A DNA stretch of 6,093 nucleotides. Source: DATDOO01 sp035293245 (GTDB lineage Bacteria > Pseudomonadota > Gammaproteobacteria > Methylococcales > Methylococcaceae). Positions 1 through 6,077 of the stretch are shown here, one piece after another. The notes beneath the pieces were generated by a model. It saw nothing but the letters and a program-made list of their open reading frames with translations, had not been told where the DNA came from and did no database searches. A program made the position numbers and the translations under genes. Where the stretch lies: assembly GCA_035293245.1 (NCBI GenBank), contig DATDOO010000171.1, positions 1-6,093 on the forward strand. The letters run 5' to 3'. Every line of letters starts with the position of its first letter. The first letter of the stretch is position 1.

Positions 1-3000
1 GGCGATCATGCCGATCATGCCGGTGGCGGTGAACAGCACCGGATTCTCGTAAGCGCCCACCGGCCCGGCGAACAGGTTCAGCAGCCAGAAGCCGGGCATG
101 ATGCCGATGATGGTGAGGGGGATGGCCACCATGATCACCAGGGGCAGCCCTAAGGAGCCGGTCTGCGCCACCAGCAGGACGTAGATCATCAAGAGCGCCG
201 CGCCGAAGGCCAGTCCCAAATCGCGGAACACGTCCACGGTAATTTTCCATTCCCCTTCGCCGGCCAGGTCCACGGAATAACCGGGCGGCAGCGGCTGGGC
301 CTCCTCCAGGTCCCACCAGTCCAGCACTGCTTCCACCGGGCTTTGGCCCACCATTTCGGCGGTGACGTAGTTCAGGCGCTTGAGGTTCTTGTGGTAGATG
401 GTCCGGTCGACCCGGGTGTCCTGCACTTCGCCCAGTTCGCCCAGGGGGATGAGGGCGCCGTCGGCGGACTTGACCCGTAGAGCCAGCAGATCGGCCACCG
501 CCGAGCGCTCGGCGCGCTTCAGGCGCACGACGATTTCCAGGGGCGCGCGTTCGGACGGCGCGTGCACGGTGCCCGCGGTGCCGCCGCCCAAAGCCAGGGC
601 CAGGGTGTCGGCGATTTCCCGCACGGTCACGCCGTGCAAAGCGGCCTTCTGGCGGTCGAGCTGGAAACGGACTTTGCGCTGGGGTTCGTCCACCAGATCG
701 TCCACGTCCTTCACGCCGGCGATTTTTTCGATTTCCGCGCGCACGTTTTCGGTGACCCGTGCCAGTTCGCCATAGTCGCGGTCCAGCGGGCCGTACACCT
801 CGGCGACGAAGGTGGACAGGACGGGCGGTCCCGGCGGGGTTTCGACGATTTTGAGCCGGGCGCCGTGGGCTTCCGCGATGCGCTCGATGTCCGGACGGAT
901 GCGCAGCGCGATCTGGTGCGACTGCTGCTGGCGCTTTTCCTTGGGTAAAAGATTGACGCGGATCTCGCCCTGGTGTCCGCCCTGGCGCAGGTAGTAGTGG
1001 CGCACCATGCCGTTGAAGTCCATGGGCGAGGCCAGGCCCACGTAGGTTTCGTAATCCGTGACTTCGTTGACCGACGCCAGGTAGCGGCCCAGCTCGCGGG
1101 CCACTGCGTCGGTTTTTTCCAGGCTGGCGCCGCGCGGCAGGTCGATGACCAACTGGAGTTCGTTCTTGTTGTCGAAGGGCAGCAGCTTCAAAGGCACGAG
1201 CCGGTACACGGCGAGCAGGGCGGAAGCGACGAAGGCCGCCAGCATGATCCACAGGAACCGCTTGGCCCGCTCCGGCCGGCGCACCAGTCCGCCCAACACC
1301 GTATCGTAGAGCCGGTAAACGCGGGTGGTTTTGATGTCGTAGGTTGGGGTGAGTTTACGAACCCCAACGGTTTCCCCAGCATTGGAATGTTGGGGTTCAC
1401 CTTGTTCACCCCAACCTACGGGATGGTCGTATTCGTCCTTGAGCAGGTAATAACTCGCCCAGGGCGTGACCGTGAACGCCACCAGCAGGGACATGAGCAT
1501 GGCGATGGGCACGTTGAAGGCCATGGGCGCCATGTACGGGCCCATCATGCCGGTGATGAAGTACAGGGGCAGGAACGACACGATGACCGTGAAGGTGGCG
1601 AAGATGGTGGGCGGCCGTACCTCGTCCACCGCCGTGAGCGCGGCTTCCAGGGGCGGCTCCTTGCGCAACTGGAAGTGGCGGAAGATGTTTTCCACGTCCA
1701 CGATGGGGTCGTCCACCAGGAGACCTAAAGACAGGATCAGCGCGAACAGGGTCACGCGGTTGATGGTGTAGCCGAACACCAGGTCGAACAGCAGGGTGAC
1801 GCCTAAGGTCATCGGTACGGCCAGGGCGACGATGAAGGATTCCTTCGGCCCCAGCGCCAGGGCCAGCAGCACCACGATGGTGACCACGGCAATGCCCAGG
1901 TGCTTCACCAGTTCGTTGACCTTGTGGTTGGCGGTCTCGCCGTAATTGCGGGTGACGGTGACGGCCACGTCCTCGGGAATCACCGTGCCGTAGAGTCCCT
2001 GCAGCGTTGCCAGGGTTTCCTCGGCCACGGCGACCGCGTTGGCGCCCTTGCGCTTGGCGACGGCGAGGGTGACGGCGGGACGTTCGGCCCTTACCCCCGG
2101 CCCCTCTCCCGGAGGGAGAGGGGAGTCCAAGTCCCTCTCCCTCCGGGAGAGGGATTCAGGATGAGGGAGCAGCGTCTTGCTGTCGTCGGCCGCCGGCCCA
2201 AAACCGATGCGCGTGTATGAATCGGCTTCCGCAGGCCCGTCGCGCACTTCGGCCACTTCGTGCAGGTAGACCGGCCGGCCGTTGCGGCTGTTCGCCACGG
2301 TTGCGGCGATTTCGTCGGGGCTCTGGAAGGCCGGGCCGGCGTCCAGTTGGACCACCCGGTTGTCCTGCTCGAAACGGCCGGCGTTCAGGTTGACGTTGGC
2401 CGCGTCCAGCGCCTGCATCAGGCCGGGCAGGGTCAGGCCGTAGGCGGCCAGCCGGGCGGGGTCCGGGTAGATCAGCACGCGCCGCGGTTCGCCGCCGACC
2501 ACGGTGATCTTGCCCGTGTCCTCCACGGCGCTCAGCTTGTCCTTCAGTTCGTCGGCCAGGCGGCGCAGGCTGGCGGTGTCGTAAGCGGCACTGGCCGAGG
2601 ACAGGGCGAGCGTCACGATGGGCACGTCGTCGATTTCGACGGGCTTGACCGTCCAGTCGCGCACGCCCGGCGGGATGACGTCCTGGTTGGACATGAGCTT
2701 GTTCCACACCTTGACCAGGCTGTCCTCCCGGTCCTCGCCCACGTAAAAGCGCACCGTGACCAGGGCCTCGCCTTCGCGGGAGGCGGAATAGACGTATTCC
2801 ACCCCGTCCACTTCGCGCAGCTTGGATTCGAGGGGGGTGGCGACCAGCTTTTCCACTTCTTCGGCGGAAGCGCCGGGCATGCGCACCAGCACGTCGGCCA
2901 CCGGCACGACGATTTGCGGTTCCTCTTCGCGCGGGGTCAGCACTAAAGCCGCCAGGCCCGCCAGCAAGGAAGCGATCAGGAGCAGCGCCGACAGCTTGGA

Positions 3001-3060
3001 GGTGATGAAGACGCGGACGATTTCGGCGGTGAAGCCGCGTTTTACGGGATCAGCCGCCAT
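1..3060 (-). CDS. RND-family efflux permease (AcrB/HAE1-like), 3' end beyond window, with two in-frame palindromic inserts
   Basis: Inner-membrane, proton-driven RND pump component, expected to work as a trimer with the adaptor and outer-membrane channel encoded just upstream. I translated the minus strand by hand from the ATG at 3060; all 1020 codons to base 1 are open and no stop is seen. TM1 is about residues 22-41, followed by a large periplasmic loop. TM2-TM6 lie at about 389-537, TM7 at 602-619, then a second large loop and TM8-TM9 at about 947-993; the window ends inside TM10. TM4 carries GLLVDDPIVDVEN (446-458), whose D450 and D451 match the AcrB proton-relay pair D407/D408. The TM10 Lys and TM11-12 are outside the window, so about 100 residues are missing. 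Residues about 299-325 and 547-575 are encoded by palindromic repeats and look foreign to the family. A GGGAGGT ribosome site 7 bases upstream fixes the start. Substrate unknown; family call firm. Confidence 0.93.
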   Translation of the reverse strand, partial: MAADPVKRGFTAEIVRVFITSKLSALLLIASLLAGLAALVLTPREEEPQIVVPVADVLVRMPGASAEEVEKLVATPLESKLREVDGVEYVYSASREGEALVTVRFYVGEDREDSLVKVWNKLMSNQDVIPPGVRDWTVKPVEIDDVPIVTLALSSASAAYDTASLRRLADELKDKLSAVEDTGKITVVGGEPRRVLIYPDPARLAAYGLTLPGLMQALDAANVNLNAGRFEQDNRVVQLDAGPAFQSPDEIAATVANSRNGRPVYLHEVAEVRDGPAEADSYTRIGFGPAADDSKTLLPHPESLSRRERDLDSPLPPGEGPGVRAERPAVTLAVAKRKGANAVAVAEETLATLQGLYGTVIPEDVAVTVTRNYGETANHKVNELVKHLGIAVVTIVVLLALALGPKESFIVALAVPMTLGVTLLFDLVFGYTINRVTLFALILSLGLLVDDPIVDVENIFRHFQLRKEPPLEAALTAVDEVRPPTIFATFTVIVSFLPLYFITGMMGPYMAPMAFNVPIAMLMSLLVAFTVTPWASYYLLKDEYDHPVGWGEQGEPQHSNAGETVGVRKLTPTYDIKTTRVYRLYDTVLGGLVRRPERAKRFLWIMLAAFVASALLAVYRLVPLKLLPFDNKNELQLVIDLPRGASLEKTDAVARELGRYLASVNEVTDYETYVGLASPMDFNGMVRHYYLRQGGHQGEIRVNLLPKEKRQQQSHQIALRIRPDIERIAEAHGARLKIVETPPGPPVLSTFVAEVYGPLDRDYGELARVTENVRAEIEKIAGVKDVDDLVDEPQRKVRFQLDRQKAALHGVTVREIADTLALALGGGTAGTVHAPSERAPLEIVVRLKRAERSAVADLLALRVKSADGALIPLGELGEVQDTRVDRTIYHKNLKRLNYVTAEMVGQSPVEAVLDWWDLEEAQPLPPGYSVDLAGEGEWKITVDVFRDLGLAFGAALLMIYVLLVAQTGSLGLPLVIMVAIPLTIIGIMPGFWLLNLFAGPVGAYENPVLFTATGMIGMIA
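1338..1420. repeat. Palindromic double-hairpin element inserted in frame in the permease gene (TM6-TM7 loop)
   Basis: The outer arms CGTAGGTTGGGGTGA (1338-1352) and its exact reverse complement (1406-1420) form a perfect 15-bp inverted repeat. Inner arms GAACCCCAAC (1359-1368) and GTTGGGGTTC (1389-1398) are also perfect. Each half can fold alone, because GTTGGGGT/ACCCCAAC occurs at 1343-1350 with 1361-1368 and again at 1389-1396 with 1408-1415. This is the layout of REP/BIME-type intergenic repeats. Here it encodes permease residues about 547-575, in the cytoplasmic loop before TM7. A direct repeat GTCGTA lies at 1336-1341 and 1426-1431, exactly 90 bases apart. Of the three minus-strand frames only the one used lacks stops: the others hit TAG or TGA near the start of the element. 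Confidence 0.9.
2088..2167. repeat. Second palindromic double-hairpin element inserted in frame in the permease gene (periplasmic loop)
   Basis: Two tandem hairpins with related stems: CCCCTCTCCC (2101-2110), loop GGA, GGGAGAGGGG (2114-2123); then TCCCTCTCCC (2132-2141), loop TCC, GGGAGAGGGA (2145-2154). The outer parts (2088-2100 and 2155-2167) are imperfect reverse complements of each other, roughly CCCTTACCCCC against the complement of CAGGATGAGGG. It encodes about residues 299-325 of the permease, including PLPPGEGPGVR, a string I recall as a recurrent translation of this repeat family. In the minus direction the other two frames contain a stop (TGA early, TAA late). It differs in sequence from the element at 1338-1420. 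Exact ends are uncertain by a few bases. Confidence 0.88.
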
Positions 3061-3067
3061 GGGGCAG

Positions 3068-3074
3068 ACCTCCC
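3068..3074 (-). promoter_or_regulatory. Ribosome binding site of the permease gene
   Basis: Read on the minus strand this is GGGAGGT, ending 7 bases before the ATG at 3060. It is the strongest Shine-Dalgarno match in the operon and decides the permease start. It lies in the 33-base gap after the adaptor stop codon. Confidence 0.8.
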
Positions 3075-3093
3075 GTGCATTGAGCGATCGAGA

Positions 3094-4167
3094 TCATTTT
3101 GTTCCTCCGGTCACAACCACTTCCCCTTCCCGGAGGCCGGAAAGTATTTCCACCAAGTCCCCGTAAGCCTTGCCGCTGCGCACGTGGCGCAGCCTGATCC
3201 GGCCATCCACCGCCAGGCGCACGCTCTCCAGTTGGCCGGTGCGGATCACGGCGCTGGCCGGGATCAGCAGCGCCTGATGGCGGCCGCAGGCTTGTTCCAG
3301 CGAGGCGAAGGTGCCGGGCTGGGCGTCGGCCTGCGGGTCCAGGGCGGCCTTGACCAGCACCGTGCGGGTTTCCACATCGGCGGCGGGGGCGATTTCCTCG
3401 ATAGCGGCGGGATGGCGTTTTTCACCGATGCGGACACTCAGTTGCTGGCCCATCTCCAGCGTGCCGGCACAGCTTTCCGGAATGGCCGCCTCCACCCGCA
3501 GGCGCTGGGAGGATTGCATCGCCAGGATCGCCTGGCCGGGCAGGGCCATGTCGCCGGGTTCCATGAGGCGCTGGATGACTGCGCCGTCAAAAGGCGCCTT
3601 GAGCACGCCCTCGCCGGCCACCGACTCGGCGGCTACGACGGCGGCGCGGGCTTCCGCCACCCGCGCGGCGGCGCTGCGCGCGGCGGCCTGGGTGCTGTCC
3701 AGCATCTGCCGGGTGGCGGCCTCCCGCTCGAACAGGTTCTGCATGCGGCGGGCGTCGGCGCCGGCGCTGCCGGCCTGGGCCTCCGCCGCCGTCTGGGAGG
3801 CGCGCGCCTGATTCAGCTTGGCCTGCAGTTCCCGCTCGTCGAGACGCACCAGAATCTGGCCGGCCGTCACCGCGTCCCCGGCTTTCACGGCCATCTCCTG
3901 AATGCGCGCCGGCACCTTGGCGGCGATTTGCGCCACCGTGCGGGCGCTGACCGTGCCCGGCCAGGCGCGGACGTCGTCGATTTCTCTCAGTTCCACGCGG
4001 GCCGTGGGGCCGGGAACGGCGGCAGGCTCGGTGGCTTGCGTGACGCCGGGAGGCGTTTTGGAGCCGAAGCCGCCCGCCATCCAGACCAGCAGGAGGATCA
4101 GTCCGGCCAGGGAGCCCAGGGCGGCGTAAAGCTTGTGCGTGGATTGCTCGGAATGGGTCATTTTCAT
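3094..4167 (-). CDS. Periplasmic adaptor (membrane-fusion) protein of RND efflux system, HlyD/AcrA family
   Basis: Adaptor that bridges the RND permease and the outer-membrane channel across the periplasm. The 357 residues follow the usual order. A single hydrophobic N-terminal segment (about 13-31) has no lipobox Cys, so it is probably membrane-anchored rather than a lipoprotein. The first half of the lipoyl domain is about 78-110 and contains VKAGDAVTAGQILVRLD. An Ala/Gln/Arg-rich coiled-coil hairpin spans about 112-183, the second lipoyl half is about 187-217 with LKAPFDG (189-195), the beta-barrel is about 221-292 and the membrane-proximal region about 297-355. Length is normal to slightly short for the family. 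The ATG overlaps the stop of the upstream channel gene as ATGA, which suggests translational coupling; a second ATG two codons on (4161) is an alternative start. The permease begins 33 bases after its stop. Confidence 0.94.
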   Translation of the reverse strand: MKMTHSEQSTHKLYAALGSLAGLILLLVWMAGGFGSKTPPGVTQATEPAAVPGPTARVELREIDDVRAWPGTVSARTVAQIAAKVPARIQEMAVKAGDAVTAGQILVRLDERELQAKLNQARASQTAAEAQAGSAGADARRMQNLFEREAATRQMLDSTQAAARSAAARVAEARAAVVAAESVAGEGVLKAPFDGAVIQRLMEPGDMALPGQAILAMQSSQRLRVEAAIPESCAGTLEMGQQLSVRIGEKRHPAAIEEIAPAADVETRTVLVKAALDPQADAQPGTFASLEQACGRHQALLIPASAVIRTGQLESVRLAVDGRIRLRHVRSGKAYGDLVEILSGLREGEVVVTGGTK

Positions 4168-5483
4168 TTCCAGTAGCCGATGGCTTTGTGCAGGTTCGCC
4201 TGGGCCGTGCGGGTTTCGAAGCGCGCCAGCACCGCGTGGGTCTCGGCCTGGGTCCGGTCGGCTTCCGCTTCCAGGTAGCGGGTCACCGTCGCCGTGCCTT
4301 GGCGGTACTGCTCCTGCACCAGGCGGAAGGCTTCGGTGGCCGCGGCGGACGCGGCTTCCGCCACGGTCTGCCGGGCCTCCGCCTCGCGCCGGGTGGCGAA
4401 GGCTTTCTGCACCTCGTCCTCGATTTCCAGCCGGGTACCTTCCCGCAGGGCCTGGGATTCGGCCAGCCTGCGCCGCGCGCCCTCGATGCGCGCCGAGGTG
4501 GCGCCGCCGGCGAACAGGTCCACCTCGGCATTGACCGCCAGGGTCAGGTTGTCGCGCTGGAAGTCGAATTCGGGGGAACGCTCGTTGAGGCCATAGGCGG
4601 CGTAAGCGTTGACCCGCGGCAGATGGCCGCCCTGTTCAGCGCGCAGTTCCCTGGTGCGGATTTCCACCTGCTGCGCTGAGGCGAGCATTTCCGGCCGCTG
4701 CGCCAGGGCCTGTTCGATCAGGGCCGGGAGTTCGCCGCTGGCAGCGGGCGTGGCGTCGCCGCCGTCCAATATTTCCAATGTGTCTGCGGCGCCGAGGCCA
4801 AGCAGGGTTTTCAGCCCGGAGCGGGTCAGATCCACCGCATTGCGCGCCCTGAGTTCCGCTTCCTTGGCCTGGGCCTGGCGGACTTCCAGGGACAGCACGT
4901 CGGATTTGAGCAGCGTGCCCACTTCATGGGCGATGCGGGCGTGCTTGAGCTCGCTTTCCACCGCCTCTTCGGAGCGCAGGGCCGCCTGCAGTTGCTGCGG
5001 CGCAGCCAGGGCGGCGTAAAACGCGGCGCTCACTGCGGCGGCCAGTCGGTTGCGGAAGCCGGAGCGCTCCAGTTCCGCCACCTCCACCCCCAGTTCGGCG
5101 GCCTTCTGGCGGTAGTAATCCGTTCCGCCGCGAAACAGGGACAGCGTTCCCACCAGTTCCGGGCGGAAGTTTTCCGTAAAGCCCGGCTGGTTGATATTGT
5201 CGAAGTGGCTCTGGTTGAAGCGCCGCTGGGAAATGATGGAGGAAAACGCCACCGCCGGGTCGTTGGAATAGCCGTAGCCGACGCGGCCGGTGAGCTTGGG
5301 ATAGAACGCGGCCAGCGCCTCCGACACCTGGGCCTCCGCCTGGCCGATGCGTTCCGCCGCGGCCTGGAGGTCCGGATTGCGGGCGTAGGCGAGGTCCAGC
5401 GCCTGCTGGAGGTTTAGGGTGTCGGCCGAGACCTCGCCGGCTATTGTCATGAGCACGAGGAGGACGTAAGTGAGTTTCATCAT
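4164..5483 (-). CDS. Outer-membrane efflux channel protein, TolC/OEP family
   Basis: Outer-membrane factor that forms the exit duct of the efflux complex, presumably as a trimer with a beta-barrel and a long periplasmic helical tunnel. The 439 residues begin with a Sec signal peptide (hydrophobic core about 4-15, likely cleavage after VSA at 18-20); no lipobox Cys is seen, unlike NodT-type lipoproteins. The family's internal duplication is visible. The repeats span about 24-230 and 251-435, with matching strand motifs YPKLTG (61-66) and LPRVNA (288-293), and SLFRGG (115-120) and DLFAGG (322-327). Helical stretches are rich in Ala, Glu and Arg. YRQGTATVTRYLEAE (393-407) is typical of the last helices. 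It is the first gene of the operon and overlaps the adaptor gene by 4 bases. Start choice: ATGs at 5483 and 5480 are adjacent, and a weak GGA lies 5 or 8 bases upstream of them, so either is possible. Confidence 0.95.
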   Translation of the reverse strand: MMKLTYVLLVLMTIAGEVSADTLNLQQALDLAYARNPDLQAAAERIGQAEAQVSEALAAFYPKLTGRVGYGYSNDPAVAFSSIISQRRFNQSHFDNINQPGFTENFRPELVGTLSLFRGGTDYYRQKAAELGVEVAELERSGFRNRLAAAVSAAFYAALAAPQQLQAALRSEEAVESELKHARIAHEVGTLLKSDVLSLEVRQAQAKEAELRARNAVDLTRSGLKTLLGLGAADTLEILDGGDATPAASGELPALIEQALAQRPEMLASAQQVEIRTRELRAEQGGHLPRVNAYAAYGLNERSPEFDFQRDNLTLAVNAEVDLFAGGATSARIEGARRRLAESQALREGTRLEIEDEVQKAFATRREAEARQTVAEAASAAATEAFRLVQEQYRQGTATVTRYLEAEADRTQAETHAVLARFETRTAQANLHKAIGYWK

Positions 5484-5542
5484 CGCAATCCGCTTAAAGG
5501 TTCCTGATAGCGTTATCCATCATGCCGGTTTCGGCCGTTGGT

Positions 5543-5571
5543 CTTATAAACAGCGTTTTTTTTCCAATCCC
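5543..5571 (-). promoter_or_regulatory. Weak promoter-like motif upstream of the efflux operon
   Basis: On the minus strand a TATAAG (5548 to 5543) could be a -10 box about 60 bases before the first start codon, preceded by a run of eight A (5563 to 5556). The -35 position at a 17-base spacing reads GGGATT, a poor match; TTGGAA is present but only 13 bases away. This AT-rich patch is the only obvious one upstream of the operon, which is the main reason to list it. Confidence 0.2.
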
Positions 5572-5580
5572 GTGTTGCCA

Positions 5581-5599
5581 GGTTGGGACGACCCCAACC
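5581..5599. repeat. Small hairpin related to the arms of the TM6-TM7 loop element
   Basis: GGTTGGG (5581-5587), loop ACGAC, CCCAACC (5593-5599). The flanking bases extend the resemblance to the element at 1338-1420: AGGTTGGG is shared on the left arm and ACCCCAACC on the right arm. It could be a solo or degenerate half of the same repeat family. Confidence 0.6.
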
Positions 5600-5649
5600 C
5601 CGTTTGCCGCGCCGAGCACCGCAGCTTGGGCCGGATCAGACCCGCAGGG

Positions 5650-5669
5650 CCGCCGCATGGATGCGGCGG
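5650..5669. repeat. Perfect 9-bp hairpin with GG loop
   Basis: CCGCCGCAT (5650-5658), loop GG, ATGCGGCGG (5661-5669). The stem is perfect. It sits next to a second stem-loop and shares the AT-GG-AT centre with a hairpin at 6053-6068 read on the opposite strand. Confidence 0.75.
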
Positions 5670-5670
5670 G

Positions 5671-5704
5671 TTGGCCGTCTGGCCAGGGACGGCCTGTCGG
5701 CCAA
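5671..5704. repeat. Stem-loop with alternative pairings
   Basis: TTGGCCG (5671-5677) pairs with CGGCCAA (5698-5704). Alternatively GGCCGTC (5673-5679) pairs with GACGGCC (5688-5694), or GGCC pairs with GGCC around an AGGGAC loop (5681-5694). These pairings share bases and are mutually exclusive. Confidence 0.65.
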
Positions 5705-5772
5705 CTCCCGGACCAAGCGAGGAGCACAGGGCACCGCGATAGCGGCGCGGCATTCGGGCGGCCTTTTCTTGG

Positions 5773-5806
5773 GTTACTTTCTTTTGGCCGCGCAAAAGAA
5801 AGTAAC
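5773..5806. repeat. Perfect 13-bp inverted repeat (AT-rich stem)
   Basis: GTTACTTTCTTTT (5773-5785), loop GGCCGCGC, AAAAGAAAGTAAC (5794-5806). A further outer pair, CGGGCG (5755-5760) with CGCCCG (5808-5813), encloses it. The stem stands out as AT-rich in GC-rich surroundings. I recall near-identical hairpins as common interspersed sequence in several proteobacterial genomes; that is memory and was not searched. No U-tract follows, so I do not call a terminator. Confidence 0.8.
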
Positions 5807-5812
5807 GCGCCC

Positions 5813-5830
5813 GTGGGTGCAAGAACCCAC
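5813..5830. repeat. Short 6-bp hairpin
   Basis: GTGGGT (5813-5818), loop GCAAGA, ACCCAC (5825-5830), a few bases after the 13-bp inverted repeat. It is probably part of the same repeat unit. Confidence 0.5.
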
Positions 5831-5955
5831 ATTCAAACAGCTCGCCGCAGGCGCTCAAGACCTTATCCTCCCGCTTTGGGAAAGCGAAGTTGGTTGGCAG
5901 TGCAAGGTGCCTTCGGCGAGTTTATTGAATGCAGGGTTTCGCCCCCGCACGACGA

Positions 5956-5981
5956 GGTACTTTTGTTTCGGCAAAAGTACC
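5956..5981. repeat. Perfect 10-bp inverted repeat
   Basis: GGTACTTTTG (5956-5965), loop TTTCGG, CAAAAGTACC (5972-5981). Its arm resembles that of the inverted repeat at 5773-5806 in form (TACTTT followed by a T run on the left, the complement on the right), so the two may be diverged members of one family. Confidence 0.75.
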
Positions 5982-6042
5982 CAAAACCATTGCGACCATA
6001 CGCTGCCCTTCGGGTGCCCTGCGCTTCTCGGAGAAAAGCGGG

Positions 6043-6077
6043 GTCGGCAGAAGGGCGATCCATCGCCCTCTGCCGAC
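6043..6077. repeat. Long 16-bp hairpin with one bulged base and GAT-CC-ATC centre
   Basis: GTCGGCAG (6043-6050) pairs with CTGCCGAC (6070-6077). A6051 is bulged, and AGGGCGAT (6052-6059) pairs with ATCGCCCT (6062-6069) around a CC loop. A further small stem, GGCA/TGCC with a GGGA loop on the minus strand, is at 6082-6093, so the repeat region continues to the window edge. Confidence 0.75.

Noticed and set aside
1333..1425. GATG direct repeat (1333-1336 and 1422-1425) as the target duplication of the TM6-TM7 loop element
   Set aside because: The 89-base spacing is not a multiple of three and would not restore the reading frame on removal. The GTCGTA pair 90 bases apart fits better.
398..1771. 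Overlapping plus-strand open frames opposite the permease gene
   Set aside because: They are antisense shadows in GC-rich DNA. The minus strand encodes a continuous, recognisable RND protein, while these show no domain and are rich in Arg, His and Gly.
1338..2167. Disrupted permease (pseudogene) because of the two repeat insertions
   Set aside because: Hand translation of all triplets from 3060 to 1 shows no stop or frame change, and the family sequence continues on both sides of each insert.
2156..2707. 183-codon minus-strand frame inside the permease gene
   Set aside because: It is in a different frame from the permease. Its composition (Arg, Pro, Gly) is that of an out-of-frame read of a GC-rich gene.
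121..2946. Scattered TTA leucine codons in a GC-rich gene (five in the permease, several before Gly)
   Set aside because: Other Leu-Gly pairs in the same gene use CTG or TTG, so no consistent rule emerges; probably ordinary codon variation.
3184..4176. 330-codon plus-strand frame opposite the adaptor gene
   Set aside because: Antisense of a clear adaptor protein with all its domains; the translation is His/Gly/Arg-rich with no family resemblance.
5773..5806. Intrinsic terminator
   Set aside because: The stem is perfect, but no U-tract follows on either strand and the stem itself is AT-rich. It better fits an interspersed repeat.
5494..5858. Two overlapping minus-strand frames (112 and 104 codons) upstream of the channel gene
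   Set aside because: They cross the perfect inverted repeats at 5773-5806 and 5650-5669, and the two frames compete for the same DNA. Such translations are typical spurious products of interspersed repeats.
5863..6063. 66-codon minus-strand frame
   Set aside because: Runs through the hairpins at 5956-5981 and 6043-6077, has no clear ribosome site and no recognisable domain.
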